A stretch of DNA of 41,019 bases from CAYWGR01 sp964458015 (GCA_964458015.1 CAYWGR010000026.1:1-41019); one strand, 5' to 3'; counted from the stretch's first letter, positions 32,068 to 40,518 are shown. Notes: generated by a model from the sequence alone, not told the origin. Translations and numbers: made by a program.

Positions 32068-33249
32068 TTAGCCGAGTGCCCAGCCCAGCAATCGCATCGC
32101 ATGGTAAAGCACGGCAAGAATGCCGACTGCCGCTAAAAAAGTCTTCATTTGGTTGGTATCTGGCAAGGGGCCTGTGGGCGGCGCTGGCAAGGAAGCGATG
32201 GGAACGGATGCCGGCAGTTCGGAATTGGTTTCAGAGGCAATCCCAGATGCAGCACCCGATGCGGCCGCTGACGCCGCACCGACAACCGGCGCCATTGGCC
32301 CGGAATTAGACGCAGACGTAGCCGCATAAGCATAAGCCGGCATGGTGGATGCTGTCTGGCTCCTCGTCTCGCTGCTCTCCGTAGAAGCAACATGAACATT
32401 TGCTTGGGGTGTCGTAGACCGCGGGCTATTCACGGCCACACTCGTTCCCGTTGATTCCGTTGCTTGCGGCAGAGGAGAGCCGGCTGCGCCCGGCTGCGCT
32501 GTTTGATCCGACCATCCCGTCATGGTTGTTGTTTGCGGAAGAGGCGAAGCGGCGACGGCTTGATTGCGCTGTGCTTGCTGCGCGAGCAATGCTTGTGCTG
32601 AAATGCGGCGGAAATCACCGTCGGCGTTGTTGAGGAACCAACGCAGTCGCCCGCAATAACTGCCGGTCGTGCGGCCGAAAGCCGAGCCGAACAGCGTGCC
32701 GGCCAATTCGCCGCGGCTGTTGAAGATCGGCCCGCCCGAATCGCCGTTCCGAGCCGGCGCGGAAAGCTCGATCATCTCGAACGGCTGATTGCCGCCGGGC
32801 GAAACATACTGTGTCACTCGCCCCGTCACCGACCGATACGATCCGCTGCCATAGCCGGCGATGGTCAGTTCCTCGCCGGGCTGGGGCGCTTGCGTAGCAA
32901 TAGTGATCGGCTGCACATTCGGCCTTCGGATGGCCAAGGCCGCCAAGTCCCAATCGCGATCCACTCGCAATAAATAGGCCCCCGAGCGGAAACCATCCGG
33001 AAAATAAACGACAATCGCTCCGGCAGAGTCGCGCACGACGTGCCAATTGGTCAACACGAGTCCCGAGGATTCGTTGACCGCCACCAAAGCGCCGGAGCCG
33101 TAGGCGGCGCCACCGCGTTCGGGCACGGCCACTCGCACCACGGCCGGATGCGGTCCCGAGAAAGAAGGCGCGGGAGTGTACATAGCAGGCTGCGCGCCTG
33201 CCGTCACGGCAACGCTGATGGCTGATAAAAAAACAACAAGCCGAATCAC
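32068..33249 (-). CDS. Exported trypsin-like serine protease with C-terminal membrane anchor
   Basis: 393 residues from GTG 33249 (a longer frame to 33333 adds a non-signal N-terminus). Signal peptide 'VIRLVVFLSAISVAVTAGAQ'. Catalytic triad: His in 'LTNWHVV', Asp in 'DRDWDLAALAI', Ser in 'NGDSGGPIF', all present, in a domain of about 190 residues. No PDZ domain. A long Ser/Thr/Ala/Pro-rich linker follows, then one C-terminal transmembrane helix ('TFLAAVGILAVLYHAMRLLG'), so the protease is tethered with its active domain outside the cytoplasm. Similar to HtrA-type single-domain proteases. Confidence 0.88.
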   Translation of the reverse strand: MIRLVVFLSAISVAVTAGAQPAMYTPAPSFSGPHPAVVRVAVPERGGAAYGSGALVAVNESSGLVLTNWHVVRDSAGAIVVYFPDGFRSGAYLLRVDRDWDLAALAIRRPNVQPITIATQAPQPGEELTIAGYGSGSYRSVTGRVTQYVSPGGNQPFEMIELSAPARNGDSGGPIFNSRGELAGTLFGSAFGRTTGSYCGRLRWFLNNADGDFRRISAQALLAQQAQRNQAVAASPLPQTTTMTGWSDQTAQPGAAGSPLPQATESTGTSVAVNSPRSTTPQANVHVASTESSETRSQTASTMPAYAYAATSASNSGPMAPVVGAASAAASGAASGIASETNSELPASVPIASLPAPPTGPLPDTNQMKTFLAAVGILAVLYHAMRLLGWALG

Positions 33250-33341
33250 AATGGCCGACCTCAGGGGAGGGAAACAGTCCGCCACGCAAAAAACGGAACG
33301 ATCCGTCTTCCCTTGTTGTCGGCCAGGGCGCAAATCGCGAT

Positions 33342-34628
33342 TTAGCGTTTGTCCTTCGGTGTGTAGTCAGATTCCTTCGGACCGGTGTAGATTTGCCGAG
33401 GACGTAGAATTTTCGTGGTCGGATCGTCGTGCTGCTCTTTCCACTGGGCAATCCAGCCCGGCAGCCGACCGATGGCGAAGCAGACCGTGAACATATTCGT
33501 CGGTATGCCCATCGCACGGAGCAGAATACCGCTATAAAAGTCAACGTTCGGATAAAGCTTGCGATCGATAAAATAGGAATCGGCCAAGGCAAGCTCTTCC
33601 AACTTCCTTGCGATATCCAACAAAGGATCTTTCCGCTTGAGTTGGGCAAAAACCTTGTCGCAGGCCTGCTTCAAAATCTTCGCCCGCGGATCGTAGTTCC
33701 GATAAATTCGATGGCCGAATCCGTAGAGCCGGAATGGATTGGTTTTGTCTTTGGCGTGGCGGATGCAGTCCTCGGGCGAGAGCCCGCCTTTGTGGATATG
33801 GCCGAGCATGTCCATTACTTCGACGTTGGCGCCGCCATGCAGCGGCCCCCAGAGCGCGCAAACGCCCGCAGCGCACGAGGCAAACAGATTGGCCTTGGCC
33901 GAACCCACGACGCGCACGGTCGAGGTGCTGCAATTTTGCTCGTGATCGCCATGCAAAATGAAGATCAGGTTCAGCGCGTCCTCGACTTCCCGGGTTACGA
34001 TGTATTGCTGATGCGGCAGCGAGAACATCATGTGCAGGAAGTTGGCGCAATAACGCAGATGCGGATCGGGATAATTGAACGGCAGTCCCAGCGATCGCCG
34101 GTAGGAAAACGCGGCAATCGTGCGAACTTTGCTAATCAGACGAGCGGCCGCCTCTTCCAAGGAACATTCATCCTCAAGGGCAAAAAGTTCTTGATGGTAA
34201 CAAGCCAAATGACTTAAAGTGGCCGACAAAATCGCCATCGGCGGCGCGTCGGTCGGAAGGTGCTGGAACTGATGCTTCACGCCCTCGTGCAGCAATTCGT
34301 TCTCCGTCAACAAACCGCTGAATCGCGCCATCTCGTCATGCTTGGGCAACCGGCCGAAGATCAGCATCCACGCCACTTCGACGAAGTTGGGTTTGCTGGT
34401 GAATTGCTCGATGGGGATGCCGCGATAGCGCAGGATGCCTTTTTCGCCGTCGATAAACGTGATGGCGCTCTTGCAAACGCTTGTATTGCCCAACGAGGGG
34501 TCGTAGGTCGTTAGGCCTGTTTGATCGCGCAGTTTGGTGATGTCAACGGCACGCTCCCCTTCGGTTCCCTCTAGAACAGGAAGCTCGATGCGAGTATCAC
34601 CGATGGTCAGGATCGCTTTGTCGGTCAT
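33342..34628 (-). CDS. gltA: Citrate synthase
   Basis: 428 residues, the normal type II length, from ATG 34628 (GGAGATTGG upstream). It condenses oxaloacetate and acetyl-CoA into citrate in the TCA cycle. Motifs: 'GILRYRGIPIEQF', 'HGDHEQNCSTSTVR' (catalytic His region), 'CALWGPLHGGANVEVMDML', 'GFGHRIYRNYDPRAKI' (catalytic His) and 'NVDFYSGILLRAMGIP' with the catalytic Asp, then 'IGRLPGWIAQWKEQ'. All are conserved. It stands alone in the leftward direction. Confidence 0.97.
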   Translation of the reverse strand: MTDKAILTIGDTRIELPVLEGTEGERAVDITKLRDQTGLTTYDPSLGNTSVCKSAITFIDGEKGILRYRGIPIEQFTSKPNFVEVAWMLIFGRLPKHDEMARFSGLLTENELLHEGVKHQFQHLPTDAPPMAILSATLSHLACYHQELFALEDECSLEEAAARLISKVRTIAAFSYRRSLGLPFNYPDPHLRYCANFLHMMFSLPHQQYIVTREVEDALNLIFILHGDHEQNCSTSTVRVVGSAKANLFASCAAGVCALWGPLHGGANVEVMDMLGHIHKGGLSPEDCIRHAKDKTNPFRLYGFGHRIYRNYDPRAKILKQACDKVFAQLKRKDPLLDIARKLEELALADSYFIDRKLYPNVDFYSGILLRAMGIPTNMFTVCFAIGRLPGWIAQWKEQHDDPTTKILRPRQIYTGPKESDYTPKDKR

Positions 34629-34793
34629 GGCCAATCTCCCAGCACAAGTTTATTAGGTCCGAACCCCCCATCCTATCGCAAAATCGCGAAAATGCAATGG
34701 GCCATGAGAACAGGACACACCCCGGAACAGAGTGGTTCGATCAACAACGACCCCCACTCTTCCAGAGGAGCGATTTAGCCCGGAATAAGGGCG

Positions 34794-35648
34794 TTAGATG
34801 ACCGCCATCACGCCGCGAACGTAACCGACCGACTCGGCCAGGCCCGCCAACGGATCGTTCATGTCCTTTTCATACTCGAACGATACGCAACCGGCGTAAT
34901 GAATTTCGTCCAACGTGCGGAGGAACTTTGGAATGTCGATCACGCCGCGGCCGACTTCGACGCCATGCCCCGCGGCCGTCGCCTCGTTGATATCCTTGAT
35001 GTGGACATCGAACAGCCGATCGGCAAACTGCTTTGCCGCGCGATAGGGATCGCCGCCGTAGCGCAGCGTGTGGCCGATGTCGATACAAAGTCCGATGCGA
35101 GGGTCCAGACTCTTGATCTTCTCATAGGCCGTCTCGGGCAGCGGATAAACCTTGTCGCCGGGTCCGTGGTTGTGAATCGCCACGCGAATGTCGAACTTCT
35201 TCACTTTTTCATCGACCAGGGGCAATACCTCGGGCACGGGAACGCCCACGATGATGCGCATGCCCGCGGCCTTTGCATAGTCGAATGCCCGCTCCACGTC
35301 GGCCGGTTTCGACATCTGAATCACGCCGCCGGCATACAGATCAAGACCGGCTGCTTTGACTTTCGCCACTGCCTGGGTAATCTGTTCGGGCGTGCTGTTC
35401 AACGGCAACAGGATCGGATGCATGCAGAAATGCTTGAGCCCGACGCGCTGCGTCATTGCCAACGCCTTGTCCAACGGGAATTTGTGCAACGTGTAGGAGG
35501 CCAACCCCAACTCGTACGCCCTCTTGGCCGAGGACTCGGCCGGTTTCTTTTCCGCCGGTGCGATCTCTGCTGCCGATCCAGGACGGGCTGCCATCGCGGC
35601 CGCTGTTCCCATGCCAACCCACTGTAAAAAATGCCGTCGCGTCGCCAT
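34794..35648 (-). CDS. Tat-exported sugar phosphate isomerase/epimerase-like TIM barrel
   Basis: 284 residues from ATG 35648 (GGAGAATGAACATC upstream). A twin-arginine signal begins 'TRRHFLQWVGMGTAAAMAA'. The mature part is an AP-endonuclease-2 type barrel: 'ELGLASYTLHKFPLDKAL', 'MRIIVGVP', 'IHNHGPGD' (metal His), 'GLCIDIGHTLRYGGDP' (metal Asp and His), and 'DVHIKDIN' (metal His), so the metal-binding set is present. Many planctomycetes carry families of such exported barrels for sugar or inositol breakdown. The 3' neighbour gene ends only a few bases upstream of its start, forming a leftward operon. Confidence 0.88.
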   Translation of the reverse strand: MATRRHFLQWVGMGTAAAMAARPGSAAEIAPAEKKPAESSAKRAYELGLASYTLHKFPLDKALAMTQRVGLKHFCMHPILLPLNSTPEQITQAVAKVKAAGLDLYAGGVIQMSKPADVERAFDYAKAAGMRIIVGVPVPEVLPLVDEKVKKFDIRVAIHNHGPGDKVYPLPETAYEKIKSLDPRIGLCIDIGHTLRYGGDPYRAAKQFADRLFDVHIKDINEATAAGHGVEVGRGVIDIPKFLRTLDEIHYAGCVSFEYEKDMNDPLAGLAESVGYVRGVMAVI

Positions 35649-35653
35649 GATGT

Positions 35654-36076
35654 TCATTCTCCAATAATCTTAATGAGAATACGTTTGGGCCTTCGACCGT
35701 CGAACTCGCCGTAAAAAATCTGCTCCCAGGGACCGAAATCCAGGCGGCCTTCCGTGACGGCCACCACCACTTCGCGGCCCATGATTTGCCGCTTGTGATG
35801 GGCGTCGCCGTTGTCTTCGCCCGTGCGGTTATGATGATAGGTCTCCGGCGAAGGGTCGTAGGGGGCCAATTTTTCGAGCCATCGCTTGTAGTCCTCATGC
35901 AGGCCGGACTCGTTATCATTGATGAAAACCGATGCGGTAATGTGCATCGCATTCACCAGACAAAACCCTTCGCGAATGCAACTTTTCGCAACGGCGTCCT
36001 CGACGCGGTCGGTGATGTTGACAAACCCCATTCGCTGGGGAACCGTCAACGTAATGCGCTCGGTATGGGATTTCAT
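35654..36076 (-). CDS. YjbQ / UPF0047 family protein
   Basis: 140 residues from ATG 36076, overlapping the previous gene by ATGA. Characteristic family features: 'EGFCLVNAMHITASVFINDNE', 'HEDYKRWLEKLAP', 'HHNRTGEDNGDAHHKRQIMGREVVVAVTEGRLDFGPWEQIFYGEFDG'. The conserved His/Asp/Glu residues fit the proposed metal-binding pocket, and members have been linked to thiamin phosphate synthase-like activity, though the in vivo role is uncertain. Confidence 0.93.
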   Translation of the reverse strand: MKSHTERITLTVPQRMGFVNITDRVEDAVAKSCIREGFCLVNAMHITASVFINDNESGLHEDYKRWLEKLAPYDPSPETYHHNRTGEDNGDAHHKRQIMGREVVVAVTEGRLDFGPWEQIFYGEFDGRRPKRILIKIIGE

Positions 36077-36648
36077 GGCGATTGCATCCAGAACAGAGAA
36101 ACCATCGTTGTCAACGAACCGATCCACAACAGAACCGTGATCAATGTGCAAAAGGCGGCCCAGCGAACGCACTTGTGCTTCAAGACCGCTAGCCTTGAAA
36201 CCTCGACGATTTGGGCGCCTAGCTCATCGAGCCAAGCGGATTCCGACATGGCGTCGATATCGCGAGCGTATTGCTGGTGATTCTTTCCGTATCGAGCGAC
36301 GATGTGCGCGAAGAAGACACGCCCTTGCGGCGCGCCGCCGCCGAATCTCGAAATCACGCAGGTCACGACCAACGTGAAGGTGATCACCATCGAAACGACA
36401 TAAATCCCCACCAGCATCAAGGCAAACGCAATGCATCCGCTGGCGCAATCCTTGGAGACGTAAAGCGCGCGCAATTTATCCAAATGACTGGCGATGAATC
36501 CGAACAACAGCATATTGAAGGCGGAGATAAAGCCCGCCTTCGAATCCGCAAAACGGATTTGCTCTTGGATATCGTCCAGAATATTGAAACAAGCGGAAAT
36601 CCGCCACGGCAACGTCGAGGATGCCGTGCTTTCGGGCGATGCCGACAT
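36073..36648 (-). CDS. Pycsar effector-like membrane protein (DUF5706)
   Basis: 191 residues. The N-terminal 'NILDDIQEQIRFADSKAGFISAFNMLLFGFI' motif and the C-terminal 'ELGAQIVEVSRLAVLKHKCVRWAAFCTLI' segment are those of DUF5706 / PycTM proteins, with transmembrane helices at about 38-55, 70-95 and 160-185. In the Pycsar system such proteins sense cyclic UMP/CMP made by a PycC cyclase and disrupt the membrane. No nucleotide cyclase gene lies near. It overlaps the YjbQ gene by 4 bp, a housekeeping-like context. Confidence 0.8.
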   Translation of the reverse strand: MSASPESTASSTLPWRISACFNILDDIQEQIRFADSKAGFISAFNMLLFGFIASHLDKLRALYVSKDCASGCIAFALMLVGIYVVSMVITFTLVVTCVISRFGGGAPQGRVFFAHIVARYGKNHQQYARDIDAMSESAWLDELGAQIVEVSRLAVLKHKCVRWAAFCTLITVLLWIGSLTTMVSLFWMQSP

Positions 36649-36679
36649 AAAAAAACCTGCGCTTTCTTCCAGGCTGAAG

Positions 36680-38239
36680 TTAAGCCGCTCGCTTGGCCGG
36701 CTCGACGCGCGGGATTTGAAGAATTACCGTGCGCAGGCGGCCGTCGCGTTCAACCAACAATTGTAGCGGCAAAGGCAGGCTCTTGGCTAGTTGGGCAAAA
36801 ACGGCCTCGTCGGCGAAATTGCGGCCCGCAACTCCATAAATACGGTCGCCGACGCGAAGCCCCGCTTGTGCGGCCAGCGAGCCCGGCACAATGTGCGCGA
36901 GAATAATCACGCCCGGCTCGGCTTCATCGACGCGCCACAGAATACCCCATCGCATCGGATTGGCGGCAAGTTTGACATGCAATTCCAGCGGTTTTTTCTC
37001 ACCCGGTCGTTCGAGGGTTACCGTTGCCGGACTTTCGGCAGCCGATACCGCGCCGAAAAAATCGTCATCCGTGCGAATTTCTCGACCGGCAAATCGAATA
37101 ATGCAGTCGCCCACGTGTACCCCAGCACGTTCGGCCGGCGAACCCGCCGTCAATGTGGATACACGCACGCCGCCGGTCTTGGAGGCATCTTCCAGCCACT
37201 GAACGCCCAGCCGATCCACCGGTTTCGAAGGCGAACCGAACAGACTTCGTTCCAAGTCGGGGGTTTCATGCCGTGCGGCTTCACGATATCGAACCGCCTC
37301 GGGCTGATCGGCCAACTCGTACAGAACACCGAACAACAGCCGCGTCACCTGCGTCAACCCAGTGCGGTTGATCAACTTCGCGACATCGCTTGGCCGGTGG
37401 TATTCGTCATGCAAGCCCGTATGAAACATCAATACCGGAATGCCGTGATCGAAAAAAGGGAAATGATCGGCATTCGGTTTCAGGGTCCACGAAAAATCAA
37501 GCCGTAAAGCGTCGCCTTCGTTCTGGCTGCTGACCAATCGCCGCCAACCATAGCCGCTGCGTGTGCCGAACACCATCAAATGCTCGTCGCGAAGACGCCC
37601 GATCATGTCCAAATTAATGGCAGCAACGATATGGTCCAAAGGAACAGTGGGATTGGCCACCCAATGCTTCGATCCCAGCAGGCCTTTTTCCTCGGCATCC
37701 CAATTCGCAAAAAGAATCGACCGTTTCGGCGGGGTCGAAAGAACCGTAAACGCCTTGGCCAACTCCAAAACAGCCGACGTGCCGCTGGCGTTGTCGTCCG
37801 CGCCGGGATGCAAATAACCGTAGGGACCCAAGCTAAATCCACGACCACCATACCCGATGTGATCGTAGTGGGCGGCAATCACAACGACATAATCTTTGAG
37901 CTTAGGATCGCTTCCTTCCAAAAACGCTAAAATGTTACGGAAATTCGGTGCGAACGGCTGAGTGAATTTCCCGTTGGCGCCTCGGGGAAGCAGATGCAGC
38001 TTGGTATACTGCTCGACCAAGTAGTCGGCCGCCGCCAGCCCGCCGCGAGTACCGCTTTCCCGGCCTTCCATCGACGGGTCTGAGAGCTGTTCAACTTGCT
38101 CGCCCAATTCTTCAGCCCGAATCGAATTCAAGGCTGCTTGATACGAAGAATTTTTCTCAACCGCGCAGACCGAAACGGTCCAAGCGCAGGAGAGCAACAC
38201 CGCTATTAGAGGCCGGAAAATACGGAGGCTGGATCGCAT
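36680..38239 (-). CDS. Exported M28 metallopeptidase with two PDZ domains
   Basis: 519 residues. Signal peptide 'PLIAVLLSCAWTVSVCAVEK'. The M28 zinc ligands are present: 'VIAAHYDHIGYG' (His, Asp), 'HPGADDNASGTSAVLELAK' (Asp), 'FANWDAEEKGLLGSKH' (catalytic Glu), 'NLDMIGRL' (Asp) and 'HTGLHDEYHRPSD' (His). Two PDZ domains at the C-terminus ('GVRVSTLTAGSPAERAGVHVGDCIIRFAG' and 'VIILAHIVPGSLAAQAGLRVGDRIYGVAG'). Such proteins are extracellular or periplasmic aminopeptidases common in planctomycetes. The PDZ pair is likely for substrate or partner binding. Confidence 0.93.
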   Translation of the reverse strand: MRSSLRIFRPLIAVLLSCAWTVSVCAVEKNSSYQAALNSIRAEELGEQVEQLSDPSMEGRESGTRGGLAAADYLVEQYTKLHLLPRGANGKFTQPFAPNFRNILAFLEGSDPKLKDYVVVIAAHYDHIGYGGRGFSLGPYGYLHPGADDNASGTSAVLELAKAFTVLSTPPKRSILFANWDAEEKGLLGSKHWVANPTVPLDHIVAAINLDMIGRLRDEHLMVFGTRSGYGWRRLVSSQNEGDALRLDFSWTLKPNADHFPFFDHGIPVLMFHTGLHDEYHRPSDVAKLINRTGLTQVTRLLFGVLYELADQPEAVRYREAARHETPDLERSLFGSPSKPVDRLGVQWLEDASKTGGVRVSTLTAGSPAERAGVHVGDCIIRFAGREIRTDDDFFGAVSAAESPATVTLERPGEKKPLELHVKLAANPMRWGILWRVDEAEPGVIILAHIVPGSLAAQAGLRVGDRIYGVAGRNFADEAVFAQLAKSLPLPLQLLVERDGRLRTVILQIPRVEPAKRAA

Positions 38240-38465
38240 GGGGGGAAATTCCTATGCAGTATTATACCACAAGCTGAGCGCGGGAATGAATAACCGCTCA
38301 GCAATCATGGAAAGCTATCAGCCATCAGCTTTCAGCAGTCAGCCAACGACGATCTTGGATTGTGTTTCGATGGTTCGTTTGGCCCTGCCATCGTTGCCAG
38401 GGCATCATTCGACGAAGTTGCGATCACGAATGGTGTTCGAAAAAGCATCCGCTAAGCAGGTTTCG

Positions 38466-38548
38466 GTAGGGCTGGTCGAGCGAAGCGATAGCCCGCGTGG
38501 AATTTCTCGAATAAATGGCGGGCCATCGCTTCGCTTGACCCGGCCTAC
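38466..38548. repeat. Interspersed inverted repeat (GTAGGGCTGGTCGAGCGAAG type)
   Basis: The two arms match over about 30 bp with mismatches; central spacer about 22 bp. The right arm closely matches 16880-16912, so this is a genome-wide non-autonomous repeat or intergenic palindrome. Confidence 0.65.
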
Positions 38549-38685
38549 GCATTTTTCAAATTCAACAACCGCTTGGCCCTGGCCCATACCGGTGGTCGGC
38601 CTCTGCTCATCGGCTGTGCAAGAGCAACGACATACCCCCCCGATATACCCAAACAATCGTCACAACCGCTAGCCTCCGCGTCAAT

Positions 38686-38713
38686 TTGACTTATCCGCAT
38701 TATGCTGTAGATT
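38686..38713 (+). promoter_or_regulatory. Candidate promoter for the response regulator gene
   Basis: TTGACT (38686-38691), 16-bp spacer, TAGATT (38708-38713), 37 bp ahead of ATG 38750. Confidence 0.4.
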
Positions 38714-38749
38714 TTACCATCCCTCCTTGAGCTTCAGTTACATACCCCC

Positions 38750-39208
38750 ATGCCAACCGAATTAGCCACCCTCGAACAACCCCAATCAGCACCCGTTCGC
38801 ATCAAGCAACGGCATTCGGTGCTGATTATTGATGACGACGATACGTTGTCGGATGTTTTGAGTTACCGGCTGAAAAAACAAGGCATTAAAGCGACTGCCG
38901 CCTACTCAGGCGCGGCGGGGTTGGCTAAAGCCAAGGCGGAACAGCCTTCTATCATCATTCTCGATCTTGGTCTGCCGGATACCGATGGGCTGCGAATCTG
39001 CGAGCAGTTGGTCGATTCGCCTGAAACCTGCTCGATTCCGGTTTTGATCCTCAGCGGCAAGGAGGAGCCGGGCTTGGTGCGAGCCTGTCGTGCGGCCGGC
39101 TGCCACTACTTCCTCCGTAAACCCTATGATCCCAATGCTTTACTCGTTTTGATCCGCCAAGCCATCCGCGACACCAACGGATGTCGGGGCGACGAGTGCG
39201 AGCAGTAA
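38750..39208 (+). CDS. Single-domain response regulator
   Basis: 152 residues: a CheY-like receiver with acidic pocket 'VLIIDDDDTLSD' (28-30), phosphorylatable Asp72 in 'IIILDLGLPDTDG', Ser102 ('LILSGKEEP') in the T/S position, and Lys124 in 'FLRKPYDP'. There is no output domain, only a 20-residue N-terminal extension and short C-terminal tail. It must work by binding partners or by phosphotransfer. No histidine kinase is adjacent. Confidence 0.93.
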   Translation: MPTELATLEQPQSAPVRIKQRHSVLIIDDDDTLSDVLSYRLKKQGIKATAAYSGAAGLAKAKAEQPSIIILDLGLPDTDGLRICEQLVDSPETCSIPVLILSGKEEPGLVRACRAAGCHYFLRKPYDPNALLVLIRQAIRDTNGCRGDECEQ

Positions 39209-39239
39209 TCCGGGAAGGGGTATTCGCCGCGCCCCCCTC

Positions 39240-39269
39240 TTGCCCCGCCATGCAATCCTCTGCTATACT
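39240..39269 (+). promoter_or_regulatory. Candidate promoter for the 28-residue basic protein gene
   Basis: TTGCCC (39240-39245) and TATACT (39264-39269), 18-bp spacer, 88 bp upstream of GTG 39357. Confidence 0.45.
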
Positions 39270-39356
39270 CGGTCTTCCGTTTCCTATTGCAGAGAGACGT
39301 CGGCTATCTGTGTCAGGCCGACGATATGACTATTTTTCGCCTATACGGAGTGTTCA

Positions 39357-39443
39357 GTGGGTACTAAAAAGACTGGAAAAGGTCGCCGGAAGATTGGCCG
39401 CAAGAAACGTCGCAATCGGGCCAAGATTCGTCATCGTAAGTAA
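39357..39443 (+). CDS. Very small Lys/Arg-rich protein (28 aa)
   Basis: GTG 39357 is preceded by GGAG with 6-nt spacing; stop TAA at 39441-39443. Sixteen of 28 residues are Lys or Arg ('TGKGRRKIGRKKRRNRAKI' part), with a C-terminal 'RHRK'. Composition is that of a ribosome-associated protein such as bTHX or mS38/COX24-like peptides, but the match is by composition only. It has its own candidate promoter. Too small for most gene finders. Confidence 0.7.
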   Translation: MGTKKTGKGRRKIGRKKRRNRAKIRHRK

Positions 39444-39453
39444 GAAATAGCGG

Positions 39454-39527
39454 CTAGTGGCTAGTGGCTAGTGGTTGGAATGCGTATCGCGCCTGTTCTG
39501 ACCACTAGCCACTAATCACTAGTCACT
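39454..39527. repeat. Tandem ctagtgg repeat with inverted partner
   Basis: CTAGTGG occurs three times in tandem (39454-39474), then after about 27 bp an inverted set (CCACTAGCCACTAATCACTAGTCACT, 39502-39527). It forms a hairpin between convergent genes (the basic peptide and the radical SAM enzyme) and may terminate both. No T-run. Confidence 0.65.
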
Positions 39528-39532
39528 CATTC

Positions 39533-40408
39533 CTAACCACCTCCGTAATACGCCGCAACAGCTAGGCCTGTGCGGGTTCGTACCTGTTCGGCAATGGCAT
39601 CCACTTGGGTATTCGATAGTGAAGCTACCCAGGACTCGGCTGGTTTTCGGGCAACGGTATGAACTTGAACCAGCTTGATTTGCCCCCCGGTTGCTTTGAT
39701 CTCGCAAAGCCGCTCGCAATAGGCGTTTAGTTCCTCCGGCGATGGCCCTGCGCCGCGGATTTGCATGAATAGCGACTGGATGACAATGGGCCGGACCAGG
39801 GCCGCTTCGCGCAAATTATCGAGAATTTGCCGCCAAGGAACGGCCGATCGGTCGATCAATCGGTAGTATTCTTCGGTGCCGGCGTCGAGTTTTGCCCAAA
39901 TTTCGCCGCCGTTGGCGTCGAGAACTTCCAACGCCTTGCGCACTCGGGGACGGTGCAGAAGCGTGGCATTGGTAATCAGCACCAGCTTCATCGTGTTGAG
40001 TTTATGCTTCCGCCGGGCTGCCGCACACACATCGACCGCTTGGTCGAAATTTTCGCAGGCGGTCGGCTCGCCGTTGCCGCTGAGTGCAATGTCGTTCAAT
40101 CGCCGCAACGCCGGCGGAGTACGATAAAATTGGGGGCCTTCAAAAATTTTGCCTGATACAACCAGCTCGATCGTTTGGTCCAACTCTTCGGCAAGCCTTG
40201 CGAGATCGACGGTCTCTTTGACGCCCGGCTCGGCAAGATCGACCTGACAGTAGACGCAATGGAAGTTGCAGAACTTGTCGAGACTCAAGTTCACGCCGAT
40301 CGAGACCCCGCCGGCGCGGCGGCTTAAGACCGGATAGACGTATCGGTTGGCGGCATAATGCCGTTGATGAGCAACGAAGGGATTGCCGTTGGGAATGGAA
40401 TTTTGCAT
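39533..40408 (-). CDS. Radical SAM enzyme of unknown specificity
   Basis: 291 residues from ATG 40408 (ATG 40423 is also in frame). The cluster motif is 'LDKFCNFHCVYCQ' (CxxxCxxC) near residue 48-55. Then 'IALSGNGEPTACENF' (the GGE-like motif) and 'LVLITNATLLHRP', 'GGEIWAKLDAGTEEYYRLIDRS', 'IVIQSLFMQI', as in Elp3-unrelated, wybutosine-type and 'radical SAM, SPASM-less' families common in many bacteria. All catalytic Cys residues are present, unlike the truncated gene at 680-1450. The neighbours do not reveal the substrate. Confidence 0.88.
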   Translation of the reverse strand: MQNSIPNGNPFVAHQRHYAANRYVYPVLSRRAGGVSIGVNLSLDKFCNFHCVYCQVDLAEPGVKETVDLARLAEELDQTIELVVSGKIFEGPQFYRTPPALRRLNDIALSGNGEPTACENFDQAVDVCAAARRKHKLNTMKLVLITNATLLHRPRVRKALEVLDANGGEIWAKLDAGTEEYYRLIDRSAVPWRQILDNLREAALVRPIVIQSLFMQIRGAGPSPEELNAYCERLCEIKATGGQIKLVQVHTVARKPAESWVASLSNTQVDAIAEQVRTRTGLAVAAYYGGG

Positions 40409-40410
40409 GA

Positions 40411-40443
40411 ATCGAAAAAACAACCGGGAGCGGTGGCTCCCGG
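40411..40443 (-). terminator. Intrinsic terminator (leftward)
   Basis: 8-bp stem CCGGGAGC / GCTCCCGG with loop (GGTG on the plus strand), followed on the minus strand by TTGTTTTTT. It ends the transcript of the small gene 40519-40794. It also reaches to within 3 bp of ATG 40408, so the radical SAM gene has almost no 5' leader after it. Confidence 0.8.
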
Positions 40444-40518
40444 AATAGGCATACTATCACAAACATCCTTCGGAAGCGGTTTACTTCCGGTTATTATCAA
40501 ACCATCGATTCTCGCTCA

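Larger units (their letters stand above)
38240..38749. other. Intergenic region with interspersed repeat and promoter
   Basis: No credible gene. It contains an imperfect inverted repeat (38466-38548, GTAGGGCTGGTCGAGCGAAG.. / ..CTTCGCTTGACCCGGCCTAC), whose right half also occurs at 16880-16912. A TTGACT / TAGATT promoter-like pair (38686-38713, 16-bp spacing) precedes the response regulator gene. The remainder (38270-38400) shows only short 'atcagc' type tandem text ('ctatcagccatcagctttca') typical of this repeat family. Confidence 0.55.

Noticed and set aside
36073..36648. A complete Pycsar defence system
   Set aside because: Only the effector-like protein is visible; no cyclase or other defence gene adjoins it.
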